Shown here in pieces: positions 47,905 through 58,000 of a stretch of 64,000 nt of DNA. The first letter of the stretch is position 1; each line of letters opens with the position of its first letter. The notes below the pieces were generated by a model. The model was not told where the DNA came from. It saw nothing but the letters and a program-made list of their open reading frames with translations, and made no database searches. The translations under genes were made by a program, and so were the position numbers. Location of the stretch: contig OZ037836.1 in assembly GCA_964035575.1 (NCBI GenBank), positions 1,612,001 through 1,676,000 on the forward strand. The letters are read 5' to 3'. This stretch comes from Rhynchopus sp. YZ270_cl-10 (Eukaryota; Euglenozoa; Diplonemea; Diplonemida; Diplonemidae).

Positions 47905-49713
47905 ATGCGGTGTTGTGCGTGCTTGGAACGGGCCTTCACAATGGATGGCACTGCAAGCGACGAAGACATGAAGGCGCGGCGTCTCTTCTTTGTGATAATG
48001 GCGATCTCAGGGTCGCTCTCCTTCATCGACATTGCGCTGAACTACAAGGCTTTGGAAGAGCGCTACATACACCAGGTCTCGTACCTGCTGTACCTCCCCG
48101 CCAGTGTATACGGAATGATCTTGATCCTTTTCAAGCGCCCCTTGACGAATACCGTTATGGTCGGCACGGCGTACCTCGTTGCCGCCAGTGTCCTTTTGGT
48201 TGACCTCTCTGCGCGCACGCTTGGCAACACTTTCTGGCCTTCGTTGGTCTTAATCGTAGACTTTCTCTTGGTAATGAAGGTCGCCACGAGGCACAGTTTT
48301 ATTATCGTTTGCACAACAGTCTTCTGGATTTTGTTATTAGGACTGGAGGAGACGTATCGATTTGGGTTATTTGACATTCCAGGCATGCCGGTACAAGATG
48401 GAGAGTTTGGACGGCGGAAATTCTACACTGTGCTGCTATCTTGCGAGCGACCCCCCTGCGCAAATAATACTCTTGGAAAACTGGCAACACCGTTGAGCGT
48501 TTTTGTGATCGATTTTATTGCGACAAGGGGATTTGCGAGGGAGGTGCTGAAGGAGCAGGCGTCCATGGAGAAGACGATAAACATTGTGCAGGTCATTGCG
48601 TCGTTGCTGGGGCAGTACGACGTGGAAGGGGTAGCGAACCTGCTTGCATTGCACGAATCTGATTTGCCAGCAGAAATGACATCCGCACTCCGCCGCTTGG
48701 AACAAAACCTTCGCATTTACAAATCATACCTCCCAAAGACGTGCCTGCCATTTGACAAAGAGGTCCCCGCAGAGGAAGAGCGCGACTGTGAAGAAGACTC
48801 CTCGATAGCCTCTCGCGTGTCCTCTTCCGTTTCGAGCAGCGTGCTTCGCGCGCAAACCACGCGCACCGTCCTCCCCCCCATCGGACTAACAACAGTAAAA
48901 GCAACGTTGTTGACATTAAACATAAAGGATACATTCTCTATGCTGGAAGGCAATGCGGCGCGGTTTTCAGAGTTTTTTGGTGCGATCGTGCTTCGCGCAC
49001 TGCGCGCAACAGAACCACGTAGAGGAATGGTCGATGTGTTCGTCGGTGATAGGGTACATTGCTCATTCAATGCGTCCCGTCTCTGCGCCAACCACGCCTC
49101 GTCAGCACTCCACACTGTATTAATCCTGCAGGATCAAAAGGCCATAGAAGCGGACGTCAATATGGGTGTCGCAACAGGAAACGTGCTGCGTGGTGATATG
49201 GGATGTGACGGAATGCGTCGCTTCAGCATGGTAGGTCCTCTGGTACGTGATGTACACGGTATGGAGAGGGCAGGGCGGGCGCTTGGGTGCAACGTTGTGT
49301 GTAATAGAATGTGCTTTTCGGACGCAGATTGTGAACATCAGTTACGTCTTCTGCCGTGCAGGGTGGAGGTCGACAATGGATGCCACCCGGAGCACGTCGG
49401 GGAGCTCCTGCCACATGCCTCTGCTTCAGCTTCTGCTGCGGAAGAATGGATGTACACAATAGGAGGGAAAAGCGATTGGGAGACGTACAACATAGTGGTG
49501 CGGAAGTACCTCAAAGGCAAAGCGTCTGCAGAGGATGTTATCGACGCTGCCGCTCAAGGTGCCTGCGCTAATACACCCCTCAACGTTGTGCCCGGGTCGG
49601 TAAAGGGGGACCTCCTCTGTCTGCCGGTGCGCACAGCGCGTCCACAACCGCTGCCCTTAACAGACGCGTCAGTATCGGTTATCACCCCGTACGACAATGA
49701 GGTGAAGAAGTAG
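47905..49713 (+). CDS. Six-TM protein with class III nucleotidyl cyclase-like domain (602 aa)
   Basis: Residues 25-215 contain about six hydrophobic segments (LFFVIMAISGSLSFIDIAL; YLLYLPASVYGMILILF; AYLVAASVLLVDLSA; FWPSLVLIVDFLLVM; FIIVCTTVFWILLLG; PLSVFVIDFIATRG), followed by a helical signalling linker with LRIYKSYLPKTC. Residues 335-500 resemble a class III adenylate/guanylate cyclase core: TLLTLNIKDTFSML, GDRVHCSFNA, then MGVATGNVLRGDMGCDGM and RRFSMVGPLVRDVHGMERAG. The first metal-binding Asp of the usual DIxGFT motif appears replaced by Asn, while the second Asp (GDR) is kept, so catalysis is doubtful; it may be a regulatory pseudo-cyclase or heterodimer partner. Single exon as read; the start follows a good acceptor-like site. 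Confidence 0.8.
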   Translation: MRCCACLERAFTMDGTASDEDMKARRLFFVIMAISGSLSFIDIALNYKALEERYIHQVSYLLYLPASVYGMILILFKRPLTNTVMVGTAYLVAASVLLVDLSARTLGNTFWPSLVLIVDFLLVMKVATRHSFIIVCTTVFWILLLGLEETYRFGLFDIPGMPVQDGEFGRRKFYTVLLSCERPPCANNTLGKLATPLSVFVIDFIATRGFAREVLKEQASMEKTINIVQVIASLLGQYDVEGVANLLALHESDLPAEMTSALRRLEQNLRIYKSYLPKTCLPFDKEVPAEEERDCEEDSSIASRVSSSVSSSVLRAQTTRTVLPPIGLTTVKATLLTLNIKDTFSMLEGNAARFSEFFGAIVLRALRATEPRRGMVDVFVGDRVHCSFNASRLCANHASSALHTVLILQDQKAIEADVNMGVATGNVLRGDMGCDGMRRFSMVGPLVRDVHGMERAGRALGCNVVCNRMCFSDADCEHQLRLLPCRVEVDNGCHPEHVGELLPHASASASAAEEWMYTIGGKSDWETYNIVVRKYLKGKASAEDVIDAAAQGACANTPLNVVPGSVKGDLLCLPVRTARPQPLPLTDASVSVITPYDNEVKK

Positions 49714-49769
49714 ATGGCCTAGAGATCGCTTTGAAGAAGGGGATGGGTAAAGAGAAAATAGTAAAAAGT

Positions 49770-50560
49770 TTCAGTTTTTTTTTTTTCAGCTCAGATGTAA
49801 ACGGAGTGTAAACTTTTTCTATGTTTTTGCAAAAAACATCCAAAAAAAAAAAACAAGTAATTGCTATCGGAAAAAAAACGGGGTGTGCTGTGGTTATGGG
49901 GGGACCCACACTCCTGAACACCACCCTGTAGAAATAATCTACACTCTGCTCTTCTGCAGGTATGCGAAAACGTTGCCACAACCACTGGGACGCCTGCACT
50001 TGAAACGTTCAAGAACGGGGGCTGTCATCCTCAGACCCCTCTTCATCTAGCACCATTTGCTCGATCGATGGTCGGCGTGTTCCAGCTCGTTGTCGTCCAC
50101 AGCCTCCCACTCATCGTCGTCGCCGGAGGAGGAGTGCGCAAGGAACACAGACGACGAACTGTCGTCGATCACACCATGCGCATCAGCACCACCAGCAAAG
50201 CGCCAGGCTGCTATGTTGGTTTCGAAAATCGCGCGGAGTTTCCCACAGCACACCTCGTTCTTTTTCTTAGCAATTCCTTGTTTTATTGTTGTTGTTTTCC
50301 ACACACCTTCCTTCAACCCTTGTAGGATCAGTTGTTATTTTTTTCTAGTCCAGAAAACTTGGAATTACACATTTCAAGAGAACAAATTAAAAAGGGTCCT
50401 TATTTGCGTTTTTGGGCTCCGCCCGTGCAGTGGTGGGGTCAATCTCGAAAATTGGACAAATTTTTGACCACTTAAATTTTGAGAAATATGAGCCCGGTTC
50501 CTTATACGTGGGGCCCATTTTTGGCCAAAATTTTCCTCAAAATCCGGGTTTGTAATATTG
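49770..50560 (-). repeat. Inverted, diverged copy of the 5.2-6.5 kb transposon interior
   Basis: The reverse strand matches 5700-6510: aggaaccgggctcatatttc, gggttgaaggaaggtgtgtg, then the coding-like GGADAHGVIDDSSSSVFLAH and DDDEWEAVDDNELEHAD, and finally ttccgatagcaattacttgt. The TA-flanked inverted ends seen at 5166/6545 are not evident here. The acidic coding-like stretch is better preserved in this copy (frame 50047-50316, minus), suggesting derivation from a real gene of unknown identity. Confidence 0.8.
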
Positions 50561-51513
50561 ACCCTTTACTCCCCCCCCCACATCGATTTCAATACTATAC
50601 CTTACTTCACCTACGGTTACCCTTACAGGGGGGGTGAAGGAAGGTAGGTTGAAAAAGAAGCAAGGAACCTGGGTACATTTTTCGCACCCTCTTTGCTTTC
50701 TTTTGGTTTAGAAAAGAAAGCATAATGAAATAATATTAGACCTAAACGAAATGAATGTGGGACAGCATGGTTGGGGTGTCCACCCCCGGGTCATTGTACC
50801 AAAGGTACACTGTTCACGAGGGGGCTTTGTATTTAAACTCTGTATTATATCATCAATACAAAAAAAAGAAAGGGGTTTTTTTTTGAAAGTGGAGAATTGC
50901 ACCAACTGTGGCAACACGACCGAGGCAAACGACAGTACCCCAACAGTGTTTGCACCCAAGGTGGGGACACACATTTTTTGTATGATATCTCAAATACGCC
51001 ACCCAAGAATTTTTTTTTTACTTTTGAGCATCTCCTTCCGTTTAGGCTATTTTCTTCATATGCAGCATTTTCAACAGAATGAGTGGAAATAAAAAGTCAA
51101 GAAAATTTCAGGATTTTCAAAAGTCTGGCAGAGCCAACCCTGTACACCTTCTTATCCCCCCTTTTTTTTCCCCCCTTCTTCTTTACCCCGTTCCTCTCCC
51201 CTCAGGCCTGCGGGGGCTCCCTGTTTACATAGACGGGCCACGCACACCGTTCTGGGGGTTTGTAATAATTGTTGAAAGTGTTCTTATTATGTTCTGTTAA
51301 TGTTCTGCTCTGTATATGGGGCTGTCTGATAGGTGATCTTTTCAATTCAAGATGCTGTGCGATAACGAATATGATAAGGTGACTAAGCACGAGAGGCTTA
51401 GGATCATCTTATAAACTTTTCTTTCAAGTGTTCCTTCCCTCTGCATACTACACAAAAATAAAGATGGGAACATTTTTATGGATCCCTCCTCCGATGCTAT
51501 CAATTGATTGCAT
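50561..51513. other. Repeat-rich intergenic DNA
   Basis: No gene supported. Includes a tgcaccaactgtggcaacac repeat (50895), an H-hairpin copy (51374) preceded by its longer conserved head (gatgctgtgcgataacgaat), and pyrimidine tracts. Confidence 0.55.
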
Positions 51514-51664
51514 AATATTATCCACCTGATTTTATAAAGATTTTTACCCCGTATAGGCTCGCATAGGCCCGTATAGGCCAAACCCCACCCATTTCCCCCA
51601 GCCTTTGCGCCTTTACGCGCCTTTACGCGCTATACGCGGGGTAAAAAATCAGGTGGATTATATT
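51514..51664. mobile_element. Small foldback element (151 bp)
   Basis: aatattatccacctgatttt and ttttaccccgtatag on the left face ctatacgcggggtaaaaaat and caggtggattatatt on the right. The arms are about 35 bp and interrupted. The centre contains repeated gcctttacgc and cgtataggc motifs. No ORF. Confidence 0.7.
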
Positions 51665-52269
51665 GAAATGCCTTCCTCTACGTTTTGTTCTTTTCTGTTT
51701 TGCTTACACAACGTTATGTAGAAGCGTGCATGATGACCGCCAACAGTGCTAACTGTATGGGGTTAGTACCATGCCGTGGCCTAGGGTTTTTTTTCAAAAG
51801 CTCTATCAGGACCTCGGTGCTGCATCCCCACCCACCCACCCACCCACTCCGTGCTTAGAGGAGCTTTAATAGTGTGGAAAAATATTGGAAAAAAGAAAAA
51901 AAAAATGCCCAACTCTCTTTGCCCCTTTGTCCCTAATTTTTAAATCAGATGTTAACCTCGAAATGAATGGGCTGCGGCTTTGCTGTGCTTGGGGTGTTTG
52001 GGGTGCTTGGGGTGTGGAGTCAACTCTTGTGCTGTGCTGGAGGAAGGGGTGTGGGAGGTGGAGGTGCACAGTGTTGTGAGTGTGGGGGGGGTTTTGGGTG
52101 TGGCGCTTCCCTCGATCCTTTGTGGTGATGATGGGAGGGGAAGCTGTGTCTGGCGGTGGGGTGCTTTCGTGCATTTGTCTGGCACCTCAGCTTGTCTGTG
52201 GTTGCAGCACGAGAGCACCTTTGGCGTTCTTCCTTGCGTGGGGTGGGTGGAGACAGCGTGGAGGCTGAA

Positions 52270-52866
52270 GGGCAAACACCACATACTCCAAGACACCATG
52301 CAGCGAAGGTTCGCAGCCACCTTCTGCACACGACGTCCTTCCTTCACCGCACACACCCTCAACACCAATCCGCATACCTTCATCACTCCTCCCTTGGGGC
52401 ACAGCTTCTCCGAGGTGACCGTCCATTTGTGCTCCTGCGACAGCACTTTCAGTACCCAGTGCGCTTCCTTCGCGAGACCCTCGCACAGTCGCTGGCATGC
52501 CGTGTTTGGTGGTATCCCACCTAGGTCGTACCGGTGCCCCGTGTGATGTTCATCCTTCACCCATAACCTTCGCAGCTTCCATGTGTCCCTTCATCACCCT
52601 CGTCTCGTTGTCACCTTCTCCTACGGCGAGTCTGCATGCTGTCCGCCAGGTTTTCCTCCGCCAGATCCAGCCGTGCCGGCAGCTCTGCGTTCCACGCAGT
52701 CCCTGTGCTACGTCGCCTGGCAGCAGTGGTGTACGAACGCCCTTTCCCGTCCACTGCTCTGCAGCATGGTTCACACCATGTCCTCCGTCACGTCCACAAA
52801 CATCTCGATTCATCCGTCTTCCAACGTTTTGCAGCCGCACCGTCCCTGCAACCCGTACCACCGGTT
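52270..52866 (-). mobile_element. Decayed LINE ORF1 fragment, inverted
   Basis: Reverse-strand segments match LINE ORF1 residues of about 555-765: GHRYDLGGIPPNTACQRLCE, WVLKVLSQEHKWTVTSEKLC, LVLRVCAVKEGRRVQKVAAN, and further upstream RWYGLQGRCGC. It is much more diverged from the 22573 LINE than copy 1 is, with stops and frame changes, so it represents an older or related LINE lineage. Flanked by the two halves of the segment duplicated at 4800-5160. Confidence 0.85.
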
Positions 52867-53132
52867 TCTTGTGCAGAACGGGGCAGGTAACGGTGCGTGA
52901 GAGGGGCAGGGGAAGGTGGGTTTGCTTTCGTGAGGAGGGAACGTCTGTGAAGGGCGCTGGTTCAGGGAGAGGGGGTGGAGAGGTGAGAGATCTGAAGTCG
53001 GGGGTTGTGGGTCGGGGAGAGGGGCCCTTCGCACAGTTTTTTTTGGCAAGGTTCTTGAAAAGGACTGCAGGCTTGTTGTGCTTCACCCCACCACCACACA
53101 CAGAGATCAGAACACAAAACCACAACAAACAA

Positions 53133-54182
53133 ATGGACGTGCACTTCGAGGATTTCAGAGCGAACCAGCACACAGTCGAGGTGGGTGAAGATGACACAGT
53201 GGAGGACTTGCGGCGGAAGGTGGCGACTGCAATGGGGTTGCCTGAAGACAGCTTTTGCATGAGTTTCGGAGACGAAGCGATGGGAGAAGGAGCGGACATG
53301 ACGCAGCTGAGTGCTGGTGACACAATCATCCTGACGAAGACGAAGTTGCAGAAGTACGAAGCCATTGCAGAGCTTCATGCGTTGGGTGTGACCGACATCA
53401 CAGCTGACAAGTTGTACAGTGTAGAGGATCCTGTGGTGGCGTGTTTGCTTCTGCAGGCGGAAGTTGCGACTGTCATTCCGATTGGGTTCTTGAGGGAGTC
53501 ATTGTTGACGCGCCTTGATCTCAGTGCTGAGTCCATTGTGACACAGATTGGAGACAACTTCCTCCAGGAGTGCACCTCGTTGACAAGTATCGACCTCTCT
53601 GGGTTGAGCAATGTGGCGCGGATTGGCAGTAGCTTTCTTGACGGCTGTAAATCTTTAACCACCCTGGATCTCACACCACTCAACAACGTTACGAGGATTG
53701 AGGATTACTTTCTTTACTACTGCGAAGCTTTAACCAACCTGGATCTGAAACCACTCAACAATGTGACGGTGATTGGCAGTTGTTTTCTTTGCGGCTGCTA
53801 CTCGTTAACCCTGGATCTGACACCACTCAACAACGTTACGAGGATTGAGAATTACTTTCTTTCCGACTGCAACACTTTAACCAACTTGGATCTGACACCA
53901 CTTAACAACGTTACGAGAATTGAGGATTACTTTCTTTCCGACTGCGACTCTTTAACCACCCTGGATCTCTCACCACTGAGCAAGGTTGAGTATGTAGGTT
54001 TGTCTTTTGCTGAGAACTGCACTTCGTTGACGAGTATTTACCTTTCCGGCTGCAGCAGTGTTGTGTCCAACGAAGTGAGGATTAGCGAGGAGCTGAGGCA
54101 TCTTGTGGTCGAAGCACGTCCGAAACGAAGCAGAGACGAATCCCCCGAGCAAGCACACAAGCGACAGAGACACACACAATGA
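53133..54182 (+). CDS. Ubiquitin-like domain plus BspA-type LRR protein (349 aa)
   Basis: ATG, leader and Ub-like domain as in the left-hand array (MDVHFEDFRANQHTVEV ... TKTKLQKYEA), then linker, LRR modules (LTTLDLTPLNNVTRIEDYF and relatives) and tail KRSRDESPEQAHKRQRHTQ. One module lacks two residues (YSLTLDLTPLNNV where others have SLTTLDLTPL) without loss of frame. The open frame extends upstream to 52497 through foreign sequence; the conserved ATG is the start. It lies over 20 kb from the other members, and only about 45 bp of the conserved upstream block is present, so its promoter context differs. Confidence 0.92.
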   Translation: MDVHFEDFRANQHTVEVGEDDTVEDLRRKVATAMGLPEDSFCMSFGDEAMGEGADMTQLSAGDTIILTKTKLQKYEAIAELHALGVTDITADKLYSVEDPVVACLLLQAEVATVIPIGFLRESLLTRLDLSAESIVTQIGDNFLQECTSLTSIDLSGLSNVARIGSSFLDGCKSLTTLDLTPLNNVTRIEDYFLYYCEALTNLDLKPLNNVTVIGSCFLCGCYSLTLDLTPLNNVTRIENYFLSDCNTLTNLDLTPLNNVTRIEDYFLSDCDSLTTLDLSPLSKVEYVGLSFAENCTSLTSIYLSGCSSVVSNEVRISEELRHLVVEARPKRSRDESPEQAHKRQRHTQ

Positions 54183-55091
54183 CGACGTGGTGTGCTGGTG
54201 GGAGGGATAAAGGGTGGTGAAGGTAGCTAGGGGGTCTGTCACGGAAGCGGACCGGGGATTGGATTAGAGAAGAAAAAGGACATTGTTGCACAGTGTCCTT
54301 GAGTCAACGACGATGATGGCGTTTGTCCAGTTGTCCAGTTAGTTTGGTTTTTTGGTACCATTTGGTACACCATTTTTTTTTTTTTTGGGGGGGGGGGGGG
54401 GTTTTTTTTCCCCCAGGGGTACGTAGTGTATCCCTTGACACCGCCTGTGGGAACCCCTGTTGTCCGAGCATGCAAAACGTCTGGAAATGAAAGACGCCTT
54501 TCTTCGGTTGTCATGAGTTTTACCGTTTTCCCCTTCCCCCCATTTTGTGCTCCACCTCCTCCGGTACTTCAGGACGCGGGTTTGCGGGGGGTTTTTTTGG
54601 GTTTTGTTTTTTGGGTCTTTTGGGGTATAAAAAAAAGGATGGATGCGATCAACAAACAACAAACAACGAATAAATAAAGAAGGGGTGGGGGAGGTTTTCA
54701 TTTCTGTTTCCCATTCTTGAACGATGTTCACACTGTTGATGAGAGAAGCCCCCTTTTCAAAAGTAGTGTCATGCCGCCTTCTATACCCCACCGTATACTA
54801 CACTACTTGGCCACTGCCAGGTATACACGACGGTTGAAGTACATGACATGACGTGACATACTCTTGGTTCGCACACGTCCACGCCAACAATTCAGGACCC
54901 GCTTCTTTTCCTTGCATCACAGCTGCATTCTGCCATCTCATGTACTTCACTGTCATCCATAGGGGCACGCACCCCCCTCCCCACTCACCGACTCCCCCTC
55001 CCCTCACAGCCACCCTACGACAGCATTCACCCCTCCCCCCTCCCCCCTCGCCCTTCCCTTCTTCGCCACACCTTTCACCCCAAGCCTCTCC
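54183..55091. other. Intergenic stretch before the long LRR gene
   Basis: The first 40 bp match the Ub-LRR 3' flank. The rest has no gene: a poly(T)/poly(G) run (54369-54412), a cgtctggaaatgaaagacgc block (54478-54530) also present near 11908, and a C/T-rich leader (54960-55091) ahead of the ATG at 55092. Confidence 0.6.
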
Positions 55092-58000
55092 ATGGCCCTC
55101 CCACCTATTGGCAGCACTTCCTTTGAGGATCTGCTGCAGAAGCACACGGCACACCGCGCACTGTCGAAGGAGTACCTGCCGCTGTTGTACGGGAACAGCG
55201 AGGGTGTCACGCGTCTGGAGCTTGCGGGGAGCGGTGTGACGGACGCAGCAGCCACATCTATCGCAGATGCACTACGGCGGAACACATGCGTGGTCCACGT
55301 GGACTTAGCGGACAATGCCTTTTCGACGGACGGCTGCACATCGTTGGGCGCGATGCTCAGTGCAAATCAGAGCATCACAAGCCTCGACCTCCACAACAAC
55401 GCAATCACCGATGAAGGTGTTGCAGCGCTCCACCGCGCCCTGGACACAAACACGACACTTAAATCCATTGACATCAGCAACTGCACTTCCGTCAGCGATG
55501 CTGCTGCCGAAGAACTGCAAATCACCGTGGCCCTGAACAGCCGCCCCGACTCCTTGAAACGCGCGCTACGTGACATCCGCGAACGCAACGTAGCCTTGGT
55601 AGACCTCAGCTACGACACCGACTCGCAATTCCGCGATTTCGAACACAACCCCGACACCAAATTGGACTGCTGGGCTGCCTGCCGTCTTGCAGACGCACTC
55701 TCCGGCTGTACCTCCGTACGCACACTCCGTCTCTGCAACCAGCAGATCGGCGACGTAGGTGCCATCGCCATGGCAACCATGCTCATCCACAACCAACGCA
55801 TCGATGTGATCGACCTCTTCTGCAACATCATCACCAACACTGGCGTCGAGGCCTTGATACAGTGCATCGATACCAACAACATTGTCACCGTTATCAACAT
55901 AAAGTCGAACTGTGCATCCGACGCAGCAGGCCACGCTCTCGAGAGGAAGCTAGTCCTCAACCGGCAGCCCCTCTTTCTGAAGAAGTACCTCCCCAAGCTT
56001 CGTGACAACGACCCAGATGTCGTCTTCCTGCACCTAGACGAACACAATGCGTGTCGCTACTATGATGACATATCGGCAAAGCTGCTGTCAGAAGTGCTGC
56101 CCAAGAACACACACCTGACAGCATTGGATCTGAGCAACAACCACCTGACAGAAGTGGGCGCACACTTCCTCTCCGACGCGTTGAAGACAAATACAGGGCT
56201 GAAGACGATCAACTTCTCAAACAACACCATTGGCAGTGCAGGCGCACAGCATTTGAGCGAGGCCTTGAAGTGTTCTGATACGATAATGTGCCTGCAGCTG
56301 ATCAACACAGGCATCGACGACATTGGTGGGCAAAGCCTTGCTGCAGCCGCAGCTGAGTCGTCTTCACTTACGAAGCTTGATTTGTCCGACAATCCTGACA
56401 TCTGCGAATCCGGCGCACACTTCGTCAAAGCAGTGCAAACCAACCAGCTGAAGGAGCTCAACCTGAAGGGAACACGGGTGTCAAAAATAACCCTTCGGGC
56501 TCTGCGTGACTGTAGGGCTGTTGCGTCCGAACCTCCAGCACTGCGGTCGATTGTTGCAAAGCTGCATCGTGGCGACGCAGCCTTAACCACAGTAAGCCTC
56601 AAAGGGAAGAAGGACGAGTTTGCACTGAAGGATTCGTCAGCAAGCGTTCTGGGCGCAATTCTGCAGGAAAGCTATGTGCTCACGGATCTGGACCTTTCGT
56701 GGAACCTCATCACCAAAAAGGGGGTCCGCCCCCTCTGCGACGGCCTGTTAGTGAACAAATACACCCTGAAGAGACTGTCGCTTGCGGGGAACAATGGTCT
56801 CGATTACGAGGCTGCCAAGATGCTGGTAGAGGTGCTGGAGCAGCATATGGCCTTGGCCTCGCTTGACCTCAGTCACAACCACCTCCTAGACGGCGGGGGC
56901 AAGGTGCTGTACGAATTTTTGAAAAATTCCCCAACCGGCCCGCTCACAGAACTGGACGTTTCGCACAACAAAATGGAACCAGCCTTGGAGCTCAGCCTGC
57001 TTACCTTGGTGGAAAGCCATAAATGTTTGCCAGAGGTGAAACAATTTTTGGTTGAATTCGTTGAAGGGAAGATTCCGCCGGGGGTTCTAAATATGGACTT
57101 AATTCAGAACGTGACGGACCCGGATATTAATGAAAATGTGTTCAACGCAACGGCGCACGCAGTCTCGATTGCGTTGGGGAATTCGCAGAAATTTCATGCC
57201 ATTTCCTGCAAAGGGAACCGGCTTGGAGACAAAGGCGCGCTGCACCTTGTGGAGCTGTTCAAGAGAAACCCCGCCCTGCTTTCATTGGACCTGAGTAACA
57301 ACCGGATTACCGACGTTGGCGTGATCGAGATAATAAATATGATTGAAGTCCGCCCCGAGGTCCGTTCCATCGCTATTACAGGTGTGGCTTTTGTTGTCAT
57401 TACGAATATGATAAGGTGACTAAGCACGAGAGGCTTAGGATCATCTTTATAAACTTTTTTTATTTCATCGTACGTGAGTCAGTCGGAGGGGCCTTGCAGT
57501 GTTGCCTGCATTATTTTTTTGGGTGCACAATAAAACCAGTTAAAAACTGGTGTGATTTCCCCCAAAATTAGGTGTAAATTGGGACTTCTTAGGTCCTTCT
57601 AGGGTATACACTAGCCCTTTTTAATCAGAGAGAGCCACTCCTCACCAAAACAGGTCGAGGTGTTGTACGTTTCACCACAACCTCTTCCCCCATGGGTTTT
57701 ATCGTGTGATGAGTGTTACGTTTCTATTTTTTTTTTTTGTTTTTTTGGGGAAAATTGCAACCGAAATTACAGGAAATAAATACGTCTCCCCAGAAGCGCA
57801 TCAACGCCTGCAGTACACCCTGCGGTTTCACAACCAGCCGGAAACGCTCAAAAAGCTGCTTCGCGACATACAACGCAACTCACCTTCGTACACTGTGATC
57901 GACTGTGCGGACTGCTCCTCGGGGGACCTGGTCACAGATCTTCAGGTCGACTACATCTGCGAAGCCTTAGTCAAAAACGACTACGTCCAGGTCCTCAAGC

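Noticed and set aside
52497-53132. N-terminal extension of the 53133 Ub-LRR gene
   Set aside because: It reads through the antisense of a decayed LINE fragment and the non-coding leader; the conserved ATG lies at 53133.
57706-57772. Independent start of a second LRR gene at 57706
   Set aside because: The LKKLLRDIQRN superunit is complete only if exon 57773 follows exon 55092-57381; 57706-57772 is the pyrimidine tract of the intron.
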